This document shows positions 18,063 through 28,673 of a stretch of DNA of 64,000 nucleotides, in pieces. Position numbers and translations under genes: made by a program. Below the pieces are notes generated by a model. It saw only the letters and a program-made list of their open reading frames with translations, searched no databases and was not told the DNA's origin. Location: the NCBI RefSeq assembly GCF_029892515.1, contig NZ_JARXVF010000001.1:124001-188000 (forward strand), read 5' to 3'. Within the stretch, counting starts at the first letter, position 1. Each line of letters opens with the position of its first letter. The DNA comes from Pseudaminobacter soli (ex Li et al. 2025) (GTDB lineage Bacteria > Pseudomonadota > Alphaproteobacteria > Rhizobiales > Rhizobiaceae).

Positions 18063-19703
18063 TCAGTGCATGCTGATTCGTGCCTCGAGCAGATCGATCT
18101 CGCGGACCAGTTTGCGTGCCGGCTCGTCCGAAATCTTTCCGCCGCGTGCCAGGCGACTGATCTCGTCGCGTTCCGCGCGCAGCCCGGTGAGGCGCAGCTC
18201 CCGTTCGATCGTACCGACATGGCGAGCGAGATCGGCCTCCTTGCCGGTCTTGGAGAATCCGTCGATGCGCCGGCGGTAGATATCCATCACCCGGGCACCC
18301 GCATCGGCGTAAACGTCCGCATCCGCGCGCCCCTTGCCCATGTCGTGCTGGCACTTTTCGATGGCGTGGATGGCAGCTTCCGCCGCCGCAACGCGCGCGC
18401 GCACTTCTTTTGCGTCCAGTTCGGGCGCCGGCGGCAACCTCAGCCCCCTCAGAACGCGCGGCAGTCCGATGCTGGCCGCAACCAGCGACATGATGATAAC
18501 GCCGGCAGCCAGGAAGATGGCAAGGTCGCGGGCCGGAAACGGCGAGCCGTCATAGGTCGTCAGCGGCAGGGTCAGCACACCAGCGAGGGTGATGGCCCCG
18601 CGCACGCCTGCCAGCGACGTCGCGGCCACGAGGCGCCAGCCCGGTGCTGCCATGCTCTGCCCGCGCCGGCGGATCCGGAACATGGTGAACTTCAGGGCCG
18701 TCCAGACCCACACGAAACGCAAGGCGGCTAGCGCGGCATTGATGACAATGACATAGATAAGCAGCCACACCGGTTCGTGATGTCCGGTTTCGCGAACCAC
18801 GTCGGCCGCGCGCGCGGCAATCGTCGGCAGTTGCTCGCCAAACAACACGAAGATGATGCCGTTGGTCGCGAACTGAACCGTGTCCCACACCGCACTCCGC
18901 CGCACGCGGGTGACGGCAAGAACCTTGCCGAGGAATTCGGCGTAGCTCATGGTAATGCCGGCAGAGACCGCGGCAAGAATGCCCGAACAATGCAGATGCT
19001 CGGCCAAAAGATAGGCCGCAAATGGAATGAGAAGGCTGACCAGGATCTGCGAGCCGGTCTCTTCGCCAAACCGACGGGAAATCAGAACCGTCGCACGCGT
19101 CACGCACCAGGTGACGACAACACCGATCACGATGCCGCCGATCGACACCCATAGGAAAGTTCCGAAGGCGGCGGCCAGCGAAAACGCGCCCGTGAGCGCG
19201 GCCGCAACCGCAAAGCGCATGCAGACCAGGCCGGACGCATCGTTGAGCAGCGATTCCCCTTCCAGGATATGCATCAGTCGCTTGGGGATCGGCACCCTTG
19301 CGGCAATCGCCGAAACCGCGATCGGATCGGTTGGCGATACGATCGCCGCAAGTGCAAAGGCGACTGGCAGCGGCATTGCCGGGATCAGCCAGTGGATGAA
19401 GAAACCGACGCCGACGACCGTGAACACTACCAGCCCGAGGGCAAGACCGAGGATCGCATTCCTGTCGCGGAACAGCCCTTCCTTCGGGATACGCCAGCCG
19501 TCGAGAAACAGAAGCGGTGGCAGGAAGAGCAGGAAGAAGATGTCCGGCTGCAGCTCGACGCCAAAATTGGCGACCGAAGCGATGGCTGCCCCGAGTGCGA
19601 TCTGAACAAGCGGGAGCGGCACGGCAATGGGCAAAGCGCGCGTGATGGCGCCGCTGACCACCACGGCCACCATCATGACCAGTACTACCGATATTGTTTC
19701 CAT
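18063..19703 (-). CDS. CPA1-family Na+/H+ antiporter (NhaP/NHE-type)
   Basis: A 546-residue protein. About twelve TM helices occupy residues 1-410, followed by a helical cytoplasmic tail of ~130 residues. Family signatures are FFLLFLPPLLFLDGWRI in an early helix, VSPTDPIAV (ion-site Asp) and EGESLLNDASGLV (ND motif). These proteins exchange external protons for internal Na+ or K+ and help pH and salt homeostasis. The ATG at 19703 begins at the first helix. It is a single-gene unit with no linked regulator. Confidence 0.93.
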   Translation of the reverse strand: METISVVLVMMVAVVVSGAITRALPIAVPLPLVQIALGAAIASVANFGVELQPDIFFLLFLPPLLFLDGWRIPKEGLFRDRNAILGLALGLVVFTVVGVGFFIHWLIPAMPLPVAFALAAIVSPTDPIAVSAIAARVPIPKRLMHILEGESLLNDASGLVCMRFAVAAALTGAFSLAAAFGTFLWVSIGGIVIGVVVTWCVTRATVLISRRFGEETGSQILVSLLIPFAAYLLAEHLHCSGILAAVSAGITMSYAEFLGKVLAVTRVRRSAVWDTVQFATNGIIFVLFGEQLPTIAARAADVVRETGHHEPVWLLIYVIVINAALAALRFVWVWTALKFTMFRIRRRGQSMAAPGWRLVAATSLAGVRGAITLAGVLTLPLTTYDGSPFPARDLAIFLAAGVIIMSLVAASIGLPRVLRGLRLPPAPELDAKEVRARVAAAEAAIHAIEKCQHDMGKGRADADVYADAGARVMDIYRRRIDGFSKTGKEADLARHVGTIERELRLTGLRAERDEISRLARGGKISDEPARKLVREIDLLEARISMH

Positions 19704-19876
19704 GGGCCATCTTTGCTGCAGTCGTTGTCAAGCAAGGTCTTCCATGACCAGCAGGCACCTGCGGCAAAGTCATGAATCACCAATGCGACTTTTGACCTCA
19801 GCTTTGGACGCAGGCAACCTTCGACACCGGTAAGTCGCGCCGCGTGAACCTTGCAATGTGGATTTTACGAAGAAAT

Positions 19877-20578
19877 CTAATCGGCAGACACGGCAAGAAG
19901 CGCCTCGCCTTCCATGCCGCTTTCCGATCCGGCCTGCTCGGCGACCCAAACTTCGCCACCCTGCCTGACGGCGTCGTAGACTGCTCGGCCGATGGCAGCG
20001 CCGATATCCGTATGCAGCCCGGCGAATTGCTCCGGCTTTTCGCCGTCCGGCGCCGCGACGACAATGCAGTCGGTTCCCGTGCCGGTCACGGGCCTTCCGT
20101 CCAGGCGCCAATCCAGATCGATGATCGCAGCGGTGCGCGCTTCCGTAGCAATCGACATCGCCTCGATCAGCGCTGCCGTCGTGAGCGGCCGGTCGACATG
20201 GGCGAGCAAGTTGATCGTCCCGGCCGGCATGGAGGCAGCCGGGCTTTCGCCAACCCGGCCGGCATTGCCGAGACCGACCGTCGCCAGGCAGGAGGCATTG
20301 GCCTCACCGAACGAAGCCGCAGCCAAATGATGCTTGCGGACGGCGCGCGAAGTCATCAGCTGGACCGCGTCCTCATGCCCGGCTTCCCCCATCTTCATTT
20401 CGAGCAGCGCAATCGGATCGACATCGAGCGACAGGTCAGCGTTCCTGACCTGCAGCCAGGCCACTTTTCGCGTGGAGACAAAACCGGGCCGGGTCAGCGA
20501 CCAACTGAGCATCGTCTGCCGGGACGCAAATTCCGCGACGAGGAAGGAACCCATGCAGGAAATCGAGAAGGCTGCCAT
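19877..20578 (-). CDS. cbiZ: Adenosylcobinamide amidohydrolase (CbiZ-like)
   Basis: This 233-residue protein matches the CbiZ family in its start (GSFLVAEFASRQTMLSWSL), the VAWLQVRNADL segment, GTINLLAHVDRPLT and GTGTDCIVVAAPDG. CbiZ cleaves the nucleotide loop or aminopropanol arm of cobinamides so that the corrinoid can be rebuilt with dimethylbenzimidazole (corrinoid salvage). The start at 20578 was chosen because homology begins just after it; a longer start at 20638 and a shorter one at 20554 are possible. No btuFCD-type transporter is adjacent. The only other cobalamin gene here is cobT, 6 kb away. Confidence 0.82.
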   Translation of the reverse strand: MAAFSISCMGSFLVAEFASRQTMLSWSLTRPGFVSTRKVAWLQVRNADLSLDVDPIALLEMKMGEAGHEDAVQLMTSRAVRKHHLAAASFGEANASCLATVGLGNAGRVGESPAASMPAGTINLLAHVDRPLTTAALIEAMSIATEARTAAIIDLDWRLDGRPVTGTGTDCIVVAAPDGEKPEQFAGLHTDIGAAIGRAVYDAVRQGGEVWVAEQAGSESGMEGEALLAVSAD

Positions 20579-20697
20579 GACCAGGCTTGTCACATCGACG
20601 AGGGCCGACGGCAAGCCCGCTCGGAAAAGAACGCGCAAGACGGCACTGAAGGCACGACGAACGGCCGTGCCTTTGAAAAAGGCGCAGGCCCGATGCG

Positions 20698-21135
20698 CTA
20701 CCGGTTCAGCAGCGAGGCGATCTGCTCCTGTTGCGGAACATTACCGCCGGGCGTCAGCTTGTCGACCACGCCCGGCAAGGCGGCCGAAAGCTGTTGCAGC
20801 AGTTGCTCTTCGCTCATGCCGGCGCGGTCGGCGAGTGCCTTGAGCGTCGGCTGGCCGATGGCTTGGCCAAGATCGTTGGGGCTGATCGGCTGGTTCTGCC
20901 CAGTGCCGACCCACGAGTCGGCCGTCGAGCCCTGCCCACTTGCCCGCAACTTGTCGAGAAGGCCGCCAAGCCCGCCAGCCAGGCCACCTTCGTCGCCCTG
21001 AGGCGATGCCGGAGCGTTGGCGTCAGGCTGGCTCTTGCTGCCGCTCAGCATCTTGCCCACCAGGAGCGCGCCAAGCGCAATCATCAAGGGCTTGCCGATA
21101 TTGCCTCCCGGCACAGCGTCGTCAAAAAGTCCCAT
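20698..21135 (-). CDS. YidB-like (DUF937) protein
   Basis: A 145-residue protein with the YidB plan: a short amphipathic N-terminus (MGLFDDAVPGGNIGKPLMIA), a Gly-rich middle (GGLAGGLGGLLDKL), and a C-terminal helical domain with LKALADRAGMSEEQLLQQLSAALPGVVDKLTPGG. The family is widespread in proteobacteria and its role is poorly defined. The ribosome site AGGAGGTC lies directly upstream of 21135. Confidence 0.9.
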   Translation of the reverse strand: MGLFDDAVPGGNIGKPLMIALGALLVGKMLSGSKSQPDANAPASPQGDEGGLAGGLGGLLDKLRASGQGSTADSWVGTGQNQPISPNDLGQAIGQPTLKALADRAGMSEEQLLQQLSAALPGVVDKLTPGGNVPQQEQIASLLNR

Positions 21136-21280
21136 CAGGACCTCCTGTCATGACAAAATCCGACCCCGATGGAAGGAATTGTGGGGCGGCAAGCCGCCAT
21201 TTCAAGTCTGCGAGCAATAGTTGTGTTTCTTCGTTTCCTGTGAAAATCTTTACCGGCAAAGGAAACGGAGACACATCGAG

Positions 21281-21538
21281 ATGTCAGTCATCGGTTGGAT
21301 CGTTCTCGGCCTCATTGCAGGCTTCCTGGGTAGCAAGATCGTCAACAGCAGCGGCCAAGGAATGCTGATGGATATGGTCCTCGGCATCGTTGGCGCCATT
21401 GTGGGCGGTCTCATCTTCAACCTTTTCGGCACGGCCGGCGTGACGGGCTTCAACATCTGGAGCCTCATCGTGGCGGTTATCGGTGCCGTGGTGGTGCTAT
21501 GGCTCTACCACGCGCTGGCGGGACGAAGGGGCGCATAA
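21281..21538 (+). CDS. GlsB/YeaQ/YmgE-family membrane protein
   Basis: An 85-residue protein with three hydrophobic helices and the transglycosylase-associated family pattern: WIVLGLIAGFLGSKIV, then GMLMDMVLGIVGAIVGGLIF, and IWSLIVAVIGAVVVLWLYHAL at the end. These small inner-membrane proteins are stress-associated and have no proven enzymatic activity despite the family name. The ATG at 21281 follows GGAAACGGAGA; the in-frame upstream extension is not membrane-like. Confidence 0.9.
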   Translation: MSVIGWIVLGLIAGFLGSKIVNSSGQGMLMDMVLGIVGAIVGGLIFNLFGTAGVTGFNIWSLIVAVIGAVVVLWLYHALAGRRGA

Positions 21539-21792
21539 ATAAAGGCCCGGGACAGCCATTAGACCGGGGACCCTTTGTAATTTGTAGGCTCTGCGGCAGA
21601 TCGAGCCTGAAAAGCCGCAGAGTGGTTATTTTCACATAGATCGGTCGACGGTGTTCTGCCCGCCGTCCGGAAATCTCTACTTGCTTGCCCAGTCCCTCCC
21701 CCGGACCGGCATGGAAGGCCATTCCTATTAAATGCAGCAACCGCCTGCCCGTTAGCAGGCGGCAGGTCATGGCTTTCGAAAGTCAAAATAAG

Positions 21793-21828
21793 CAAAAGCC
21801 CCGCTTCGGGCTCGAAGCGGGGCTTTTG
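21793..21828 (-). terminator. Terminator of the Lrp-family gene
   Basis: A perfect 16-bp stem (21793-21808 with 21813-21828) closes a four-base loop. It lies 29 bp after the Lrp-family stop codon on the minus strand and is followed by a T-rich run. Confidence 0.88.
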
Positions 21829-21856
21829 ATGTATGGGCCGTACTTACGAAGCAGGA

Positions 21857-22348
21857 TCAGGCGGCGTTGGAGCCCGCCTCCTTGTCGAGCGACATGTAAT
21901 CCAGCGGCAGCTCGGTGGTGTACTTGATCTGCTCCATGGCGAAGGCCGAGGAAACGTCCCGGATCTCGATCTTGGCGATGAGACGCTTGTAGAAGGCGTC
22001 GTAGGCGGCGATGTCGGGCACGACCACGCGCAGCAGGTAATCGACGTCGCCGCTCATGCGATAGAACTCGATGACCTCCGGAAAATCCTGGATGACCTCG
22101 GAGAAGCGTCGCAGCCATTCGTGGCTGTGCGAATTGGTGCGGATCGATACGAAAACGGTGACCCGCGTGTTGATCTTTTCGGGATCGAGGATGGCGACGC
22201 GGCGCTTGATGACGCCCTCCTCCTCCAGCTTCTGGATGCGGCGCCAGCAGGGCGTCGTCGACAGCCCCACCTTCTTGGCGATGTCCGCCACGGCAAGGGT
22301 CGCATCTTCCTGCAGAAGACGAAGAATTTTGCGGTCAAGGCGGTCCAT
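21857..22348 (-). CDS. Lrp/AsnC-family transcriptional regulator
   Basis: A 163-residue regulator with an N-terminal winged HTH (LDRKILRLLQEDATLAVADIA, then VGLSTTPCWRRIQKLEEEGVI) and a C-terminal RAM/ligand domain (residues ~68-150, SGDVDYLLRVVVPDIAAYD). The length and HTH sequence match Lrp itself rather than short AsnC-like proteins. It probably senses an amino acid and controls amino-acid metabolism genes. No target gene is divergently adjacent, so its regulon cannot be read from context. Confidence 0.93.
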   Translation of the reverse strand: MDRLDRKILRLLQEDATLAVADIAKKVGLSTTPCWRRIQKLEEEGVIKRRVAILDPEKINTRVTVFVSIRTNSHSHEWLRRFSEVIQDFPEVIEFYRMSGDVDYLLRVVVPDIAAYDAFYKRLIAKIEIRDVSSAFAMEQIKYTTELPLDYMSLDKEAGSNAA

Positions 22349-22457
22349 AGCGGCTCCGAGAGAAAAATTTTCTCCGCATAATCGCTACAACCAGCTTCCT
22401 TCGCAAGAAAGGAATTCTCCGACAGGCGTGATTTTACGCAACGGCATTGCAATGAAA

Positions 22458-23078
22458 TCAGCCAAGACGATTACGTATTTCCGATTTCAGAAACGGGAGC
22501 AATTCCGTTTCGAACCATGGATTCTTCTTCAGCCAGCCGGAATTGCGCCAGGAAGGATGCGGCAGCGGGATGACGCGCGGCCGTTCATTTGAGGCATAGA
22601 TGGCGCGCCAGTTCATGACGGTCTCGCCGAGCGAGGCACCGCGGCCGGCCCCGATGTGCCATCCTTGCGAATAGATGCCGATCGCCAGCACGAGCTCGAT
22701 CTGGGGCATCAGGTCGATCAGCGGCTGGCGCCAGCGCGGCGCGCATTCCCGGCGCGGCGGCAGGTCGCCGCCCTTGGCATCCTGCCCGGGAAAGCAAAAA
22801 CCCATCGGCACGGTGGCAAAGTTGGCGGGATCGTAAAACTCCTCGCGGGAGACGCCGAGCCAGTCGCGCAGCCTGTCGCCCGAAGCATCGTTGAACGGAA
22901 TGCCCGTGGCATGCACCTTGGTGCCCGGCGCCTGGCCCGCGATCAGGATGCGCGCCTTGGTGGACGCCACCACGACGGGCCGCGGCTCATGTGGCAGCGG
23001 CCGGCCGCGCGGTTCCTCCACACAGATGCGGCAGGCGCGGATTTGCGCCGTCAGGCGATCCAGTTCTTTCGCAGTCAT
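22458..23078 (-). CDS. Uracil-DNA glycosylase-family protein
   Basis: A 206-residue protein of the UDG fold (family 4/5-like or uncharacterised branch). ILIAGQAPGTKVHATGIPFND (residues ~44-64) is motif 1, where the catalytic water-activating position sits, and VIPLPHPSWRNSGWLKKNPWF is motif 2 with the conserved His-Pro-Ser. The four Cys expected for a family 4 Fe-S cluster are not all present (CRIC near the N-terminus, then C in GFCF and REC), so cluster binding is unsure. It probably acts in base-excision repair or on an unknown substrate. It is 4 bp downstream of a GST gene. Confidence 0.85.
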   Translation of the reverse strand: MTAKELDRLTAQIRACRICVEEPRGRPLPHEPRPVVVASTKARILIAGQAPGTKVHATGIPFNDASGDRLRDWLGVSREEFYDPANFATVPMGFCFPGQDAKGGDLPPRRECAPRWRQPLIDLMPQIELVLAIGIYSQGWHIGAGRGASLGETVMNWRAIYASNERPRVIPLPHPSWRNSGWLKKNPWFETELLPFLKSEIRNRLG

Positions 23079-23082
23079 GGTG

Positions 23083-23724
23083 TCAGGCGGCAGCGCTCGG
23101 CCGGTTCGACAGCGCCTGATGCCAGCGGATCACATTGCCGTATTCCTCGGGAACCCGGATTCGGGCCGGCTTCATGAAATCGACGGCAATCAGGCCGGTT
23201 ATGTCGGCGATGGAGAACTCGTCGCCGGCGGCGAATTCGCGGCTGGCGAGTTCGCGATCGAGGATATTCAGGAAACTGAGGGCCTTGGGCTTGTTGGCCT
23301 CGCCCCATGTCGGAACCTGCGGCACCTCCCACTCCTTCATCGCCGGATGGATGTGCCTGAAGGCTGCCGCCACGCACATGAAGAGATTCAGTTCAATCCG
23401 CCGCTGCCACATCTCGACCTTGGCCTTGCCCAGCGCGCCGCGCCCGAACAATGCCGGCTCGGGATGAAGTTCCTCGAAATAGCGGCAGATGGCCACGGAC
23501 TCGGTCAGGATCGTGCCGTCGTCCAGCTCCAGCACCGGCAAGCGCTGCAAGGGGTTGCGGGACGTCATCAGGGCGCTCTTATGCTCCAAGCCGGCCATGT
23601 CGACCGCCACCATCGGCACCGCGATGCCCTTCTCGGCGAGGAATACGCGTACCCGGCGCGGATTGGGCGCCCGCCCACCATCATACAGCCTCACATCGCT
23701 CTCCCGCAGTATGTTTGGCCGCAC
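23083..23724 (-). CDS. Glutathione S-transferase
   Basis: A 213-residue GST. The thioredoxin-like N-domain (residues ~5-80) contains NPRRVRVFLAEKGI and NPLQRLPVLELDDGTILTES, where the cis-Pro and glutathione-contacting E/S are seen. The helical C-domain ends with DITGLIAVDFMKPARI, the N-capping box. The substrate is unknown. It is the first gene of a two-gene unit with the UDG-family gene. Confidence 0.92.
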   Translation of the reverse strand: MRPNILRESDVRLYDGGRAPNPRRVRVFLAEKGIAVPMVAVDMAGLEHKSALMTSRNPLQRLPVLELDDGTILTESVAICRYFEELHPEPALFGRGALGKAKVEMWQRRIELNLFMCVAAAFRHIHPAMKEWEVPQVPTWGEANKPKALSFLNILDRELASREFAAGDEFSIADITGLIAVDFMKPARIRVPEEYGNVIRWHQALSNRPSAAA

Positions 23725-23739
23725 TATAGCGCGCCCTCG

Positions 23740-24354
23740 CTAAAACCGAAGGATTTCTCGCAGCCAGTCGAGAAACCAGCCGCCGGTATGGTTTACGGGT
23801 TCGGCATTTTTGCGATGGCTGGCGCGCCAGTCGCTCGGTTGCTCGAAGGTGCCGGTCCAAATGCCGGCGCGGCGATCGCGCGCCATCCGTTCGGCGTCGG
23901 TGTAATCGCCATAGGCGACCGCCCAGCCCTGCTCGACCATCGCGCGATTGAGATCGACGCCGCCTGCCCTACAGACGGCGAGAAGCCGACTGTAGCGGTC
24001 GCGCTTCGAGCCCTCGCAGGTGACGCTCCTGCCGGCGATCAGCCTGACGAGCACTTCCCGCGCCTGGCGCCCGCATGGGTAGTCGACGCCGCCCTTGTTG
24101 CAGATCTGCATGTATTCGGGCGCGTCCATGCCGATGAGCCGGATGCGCTCGCCATTCAGCGTGACGGTATCGCCGTCATTGACGATGACCGAGCCGGTGT
24201 CCTGACGCGTAGCCATGCGGTCGAAGCGTGCGGCCACGACCGCAAGCATGCCGAGAATCGCCACAGCGAGGCAGATGTCGAACACCGTTCGGAAGGCACC
24301 ACGCGATTTGGTAAAAGGCCTTGAAAGCGGGCGATATCGCGTCATTCGAAGCAT
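23740..24354 (-). CDS. Thermonuclease-family (SNase-like) protein, membrane-anchored
   Basis: A 204-residue protein with an N-terminal hydrophobic anchor (residues ~25-45) and then a staphylococcal-nuclease OB-fold: IVNDGDTVTLNGERIRLIGMDAPEY (Asp/Arg catalytic region, written here across two motifs) and later KRDRYSRLLAVC with the second catalytic Arg. It is likely a periplasmic or membrane-bound nuclease. Two ATG codons four codons apart both fit as starts. It is convergent with nothing and divergent from the histidine kinase, with a 78-bp spacer. Confidence 0.88.
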   Translation of the reverse strand: MLRMTRYRPLSRPFTKSRGAFRTVFDICLAVAILGMLAVVAARFDRMATRQDTGSVIVNDGDTVTLNGERIRLIGMDAPEYMQICNKGGVDYPCGRQAREVLVRLIAGRSVTCEGSKRDRYSRLLAVCRAGGVDLNRAMVEQGWAVAYGDYTDAERMARDRRAGIWTGTFEQPSDWRASHRKNAEPVNHTGGWFLDWLREILRF

Positions 24355-24431
24355 ATGGCAAATAGTCTCTTAATTATTCCAGCGTAGCCTAAGCGTCTGA
24401 AATCGATTGCTCGCATAAATTGAAACCTCAA

Positions 24432-25958
<1,527 letters not shown>

Positions 25959-25967
<9 letters not shown>

Positions 25968-26948
25968 TGCCGCGGCCATCCCCGTGCTGCAAAGTGCTGC
26001 GGCCTTCACCAGCCCGGCTGCGAGTGCACCACCCGCTCCTTCGGCATGGGCCATGTCGAGATCGAGCAGCGGCTTCATGCCGAGCTTTTCAACCGCCTTG
26101 CCGAAACCACGCTCCGGAGATGCCTGCGCTACCACGCAATGATCGAGCGCGCGCGGCGTGAGCGCATAAAGCACCGAGGCGGATGCAACCGCGGCAAGTC
26201 CATCGAGGATCACCGGCACCTTTTCCATGCGAGCAGCGATGATGGCGCCGGCAATCGCGGCGAATTCCCGTCCGCCAACCCGGCGCAGCACTTCCAGCGG
26301 ATCCTTCAGGTGGGCGCTGTGCAAAGCCAGTGCGGCGTCGACCACCTTCGCCTTGCGGGCGATCATCGTGGCGTCCGCGCCCGAGCCCGCGCCGACCCAA
26401 TCGGCGCCGGTGCCGCCATGCAGCGCAGCCAGCATGGCCGCTGCCACGGTGGAGTTGCCCACGCCGAGGTCGCCAATGCACAAAAGGTCCGTTCCCGAGA
26501 TCGCTTCCATGCCGAAGGCCATGGTTGCCGCGCAGCCGCGCTCGTCCAGCGCCGCGTCCTGCGTGATGTCTTCGGTGGGCAAGTGCAGCGCCAGGTCGAA
26601 CACCTTGAGGCCGACATCGTTGGCAAGGCAGATCTGGTTGATCGCCGCGCCGCCGGCGGCGGTCAGCTCCACCGCGCGCGCCGTCGCCTCGACCGAACGG
26701 GGCGAAACATCGTGGCGCGCCACGCCGTGATTGCCGGCGAAGATCGCCACCAGCGGGCGATTGACCGCCGGCGGCCGGCCGCTCCAAGTTGCCAGCCACG
26801 CGGCCAGCTCCTCGAGCCTACCAAGCGAACCCACCGGCTTTTCGGCCTTGGAAAACTGCGCCCGCACGCGTTCGCCCGCAGCCTCGTCGCCTGCCGGCAG
26901 CCGAGTCATCAGGGTACGAAAATCGTCGAAAGGAAGCGCACTGGTCAT
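25959..26948 (-). CDS. cobT: Nicotinate-nucleotide--dimethylbenzimidazole phosphoribosyltransferase
   Basis: A 329-residue CobT (called CobU in Pseudomonas denitrificans nomenclature). Signatures include KPVGSLGRLEELAAWLA, IFAGNHGVARHDVSPR, GGAAINQI, CIGDLGVGNSTVAAA and the C-terminal LDLDMAHAEGAGGALA. It makes alpha-ribazole phosphate for the lower cobalamin ligand. It is divergent from the DUF1289 gene with a 143-bp spacer. I looked for a cobalamin riboswitch in that spacer and did not find one. Confidence 0.95.
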
Positions 26949-27091
26949 GTCGTTTTAACCTGGGAGAATGGTCGTTGGCAGCGGCATAGCCGCGTTGGCT
27001 TCGTGGCACAATGGCCGAAACGTCTCGTACAGCTGGGACTTGCATTGCCGCCACAGCTGTCCCATTTGGAGAGCACCAACGGGAAGGCTCC

Positions 27092-27325
27092 ATGACGGCC
27101 ATTGAATCGCCCTGCATCCTCGTCTGCTCGGTCGACATGAAGACCGGTTACTGTTTTGGCTGCGGGCGCACCCGCGAGGAGATTTCCGGCTGGATAGGCA
27201 TGACGCCCGAGCGGCGGCGCGAGGTCATGACTGAACTGCCGGCGCGGCTCGAGACGGTGGAACGCCGCCCTCGCCGCGAAACGCGGCGTGCGCGCATGGC
27301 GCGCGAAAGAGATCAAGCGGTCTGA
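27092..27325 (+). CDS. DUF1289 small Cys-rich protein
   Basis: A 77-residue protein with the DUF1289 pattern SPCILVCSVDMKTGYCFGCG then RTREEISGW, in which four Cys are positioned for metal or Fe-S binding. A basic tail (RRPRRETRRARMARERDQ) follows. The ATG at 27092 was chosen because the motif begins right after it and GGGAAGG lies upstream. It is separated by four bases from the downstream protease gene, a linkage common in rhizobia. Function unknown. Confidence 0.9.
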   Translation: MTAIESPCILVCSVDMKTGYCFGCGRTREEISGWIGMTPERRREVMTELPARLETVERRPRRETRRARMARERDQAV

Positions 27326-27329
27326 ACCT

Positions 27330-28037
27330 ATGGCAGGGCGCGGAATCTGGATCGTTCTGGCAGTCATGGGCATCGGCCTCCTGCTGCTGCTCGTCAACGA
27401 CATGAGCGGCGACGCATCCGGAATCTCCAGCAACACAATGGGCCGCGTGCTTTATCTCGGCATATTCGGCGCGGTCATCGGCGCCGGCATCCTGAACGCG
27501 CGGCACCACTTCGGCGACATCGTCCGCAATCTCGGCCTCTGGCTACTCCTCGTGCTGGTTCTGATCGCCGGCTACCAGTACCGCTACGAGCTGCAGGACG
27601 TAGCCAACCGCGTCACCGCCGGTCTGGTTCCCGGCAGCCCGCTTTCATTGACCGATTCCGAAGGCCGCTCCACGGTAACGCTCGAGAAATCGCCGAACGG
27701 CCATTTCGAGGCCCGGCTGAACATCAACGGCGCGCCGGTCCGCGCGCTGGTCGACACCGGCGCGACCGCGACCGTTCTGACGGCCGCCGATGCCGAGCGG
27801 GCCGGCTTCAACCCGTCCGACCTCGACTTCACCATCCCTGTTTCGACCGCCAATGGCGACGCCACGGCGGCGCGCGTGGTGGCACGCAATATCGAGCTGG
27901 GCGCCATCAGCCGCCGCAACCAGACGGTGCTGGTGGCAGCGCCCGGCATGCTCAGCCAAAGCCTGCTTGGCATGAATTTTCTCAGCTCGCTGTCGGGCTT
28001 CGACATCCGCGGCGACCGGATGATTCTCCGCGACTGA
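27330..28037 (+). CDS. TIGR02281-type clan AA aspartic protease
   Basis: A 235-residue protein with three N-terminal TM helices (~5-25, ~40-55, ~68-85) and then a retropepsin-like domain whose active site is ALVDTGATATVLTAADAERA. The closing part (SLLGMNFLSSLSGFDI) is the usual second half of the single-domain aspartic proteases in this family. It is probably membrane-anchored with the catalytic part outside the cytoplasm. It follows the DUF1289 gene in an operon and converges on clpP with a 6-bp gap. Confidence 0.9.
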   Translation: MAGRGIWIVLAVMGIGLLLLLVNDMSGDASGISSNTMGRVLYLGIFGAVIGAGILNARHHFGDIVRNLGLWLLLVLVLIAGYQYRYELQDVANRVTAGLVPGSPLSLTDSEGRSTVTLEKSPNGHFEARLNINGAPVRALVDTGATATVLTAADAERAGFNPSDLDFTIPVSTANGDATAARVVARNIELGAISRRNQTVLVAAPGMLSQSLLGMNFLSSLSGFDIRGDRMILRD

Positions 28038-28043
28038 TCCGCT

Positions 28044-28652
28044 CTACGCCGCCGTCAGTTCGCGGCGCTCGTAGATATGATCGACGATGCCCCAGTCGAG
28101 CGCTTCCTCGGCCGTCATGAAATAATCCCGGTCCAGCGTGCGCTCGACCTCTTCGAGGGTACGTCCGCAGTGCTTGGCGTAGAGCGCATAGAGGCGCTTT
28201 TTCAGCCTGACGATGTCTTCGGCGTGGCGCTGGATGTCCGATGCCTGCCCCTGAAAGCCGCCCGACGGCTGATGCAGGACGATCGAGGCATTGGGCAGCG
28301 CGATGCGCCGTCCTGCCGTGCCGGCCATGAGCAGGAAGGAGCCCATCGATCCGGCGGTGCCCATGCACACGGTGGACACCGGGCTCGAGATGAATTGCAT
28401 CGTGTCGTAGATCGCCAGGCCGCTGCTGACCACCCCGCCCGGCGAGTTGATGTAGAGCGAGATTTCCTTCCTCGGATTGTCGGATTCCAGCGACAGGAGC
28501 TGCGCGCAGACCAGCGCGGAGACATTGTCGTCGATCGGCCCGTTGATGAAGATGATGCGCTCGCGCAGCAGGCGCGAGAAAATGTCGAAGGCGCGTTCGC
28601 CGCGGCTCGATTGCTCGACGACCATCGGCACGAGATTGCTCAATCCGCTCAT
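28044..28652 (-). CDS. clpP: ATP-dependent Clp protease proteolytic subunit (additional ClpP)
   Basis: A 202-residue ClpP with the full catalytic triad: S102 ([12 protein letters not shown]), H127 ([11 protein letters not shown]) and D176 (LDRDYFM). The oligomerisation handle [21 protein letters not shown] is intact. There is no propeptide of note, and no clpX or lon gene follows, unlike the main clpP-clpX operon. It is probably one of the extra ClpP paralogues that alphaproteobacteria carry. The ribosome site AGGAGAAC is well placed before 28652. Confidence 0.92.
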   Translation of the reverse strand: MSGLSNLVPMVVEQSSRGERAFDIFSRLLRERIIFINGPIDDNVSALVCAQLLSLESDNPRKEISLYINSPGGVVSSGLAIYDTMQFISSPVSTVCMGTAGSMGSFLLMAGTAGRRIALPNASIVLHQPSGGFQGQASDIQRHAEDIVRLKKRLYALYAKHCGRTLEEVERTLDRDYFMTAEEALDWGIVDHIYERRELTAA

Positions 28653-28673
28653 GTGCGTTCTCCTGTGAGGCGA

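Noticed and set aside
21741-21762. Small hairpin as terminator of the GlsB/YeaQ-like gene
   Set aside because: An 8-bp stem is present but there is no T-tract and it lies 200 bp after the gene.
26949-27091. Cobalamin riboswitch upstream of cobT
   Set aside because: The 143-bp spacer is too short and has no B12-box-like sequence.
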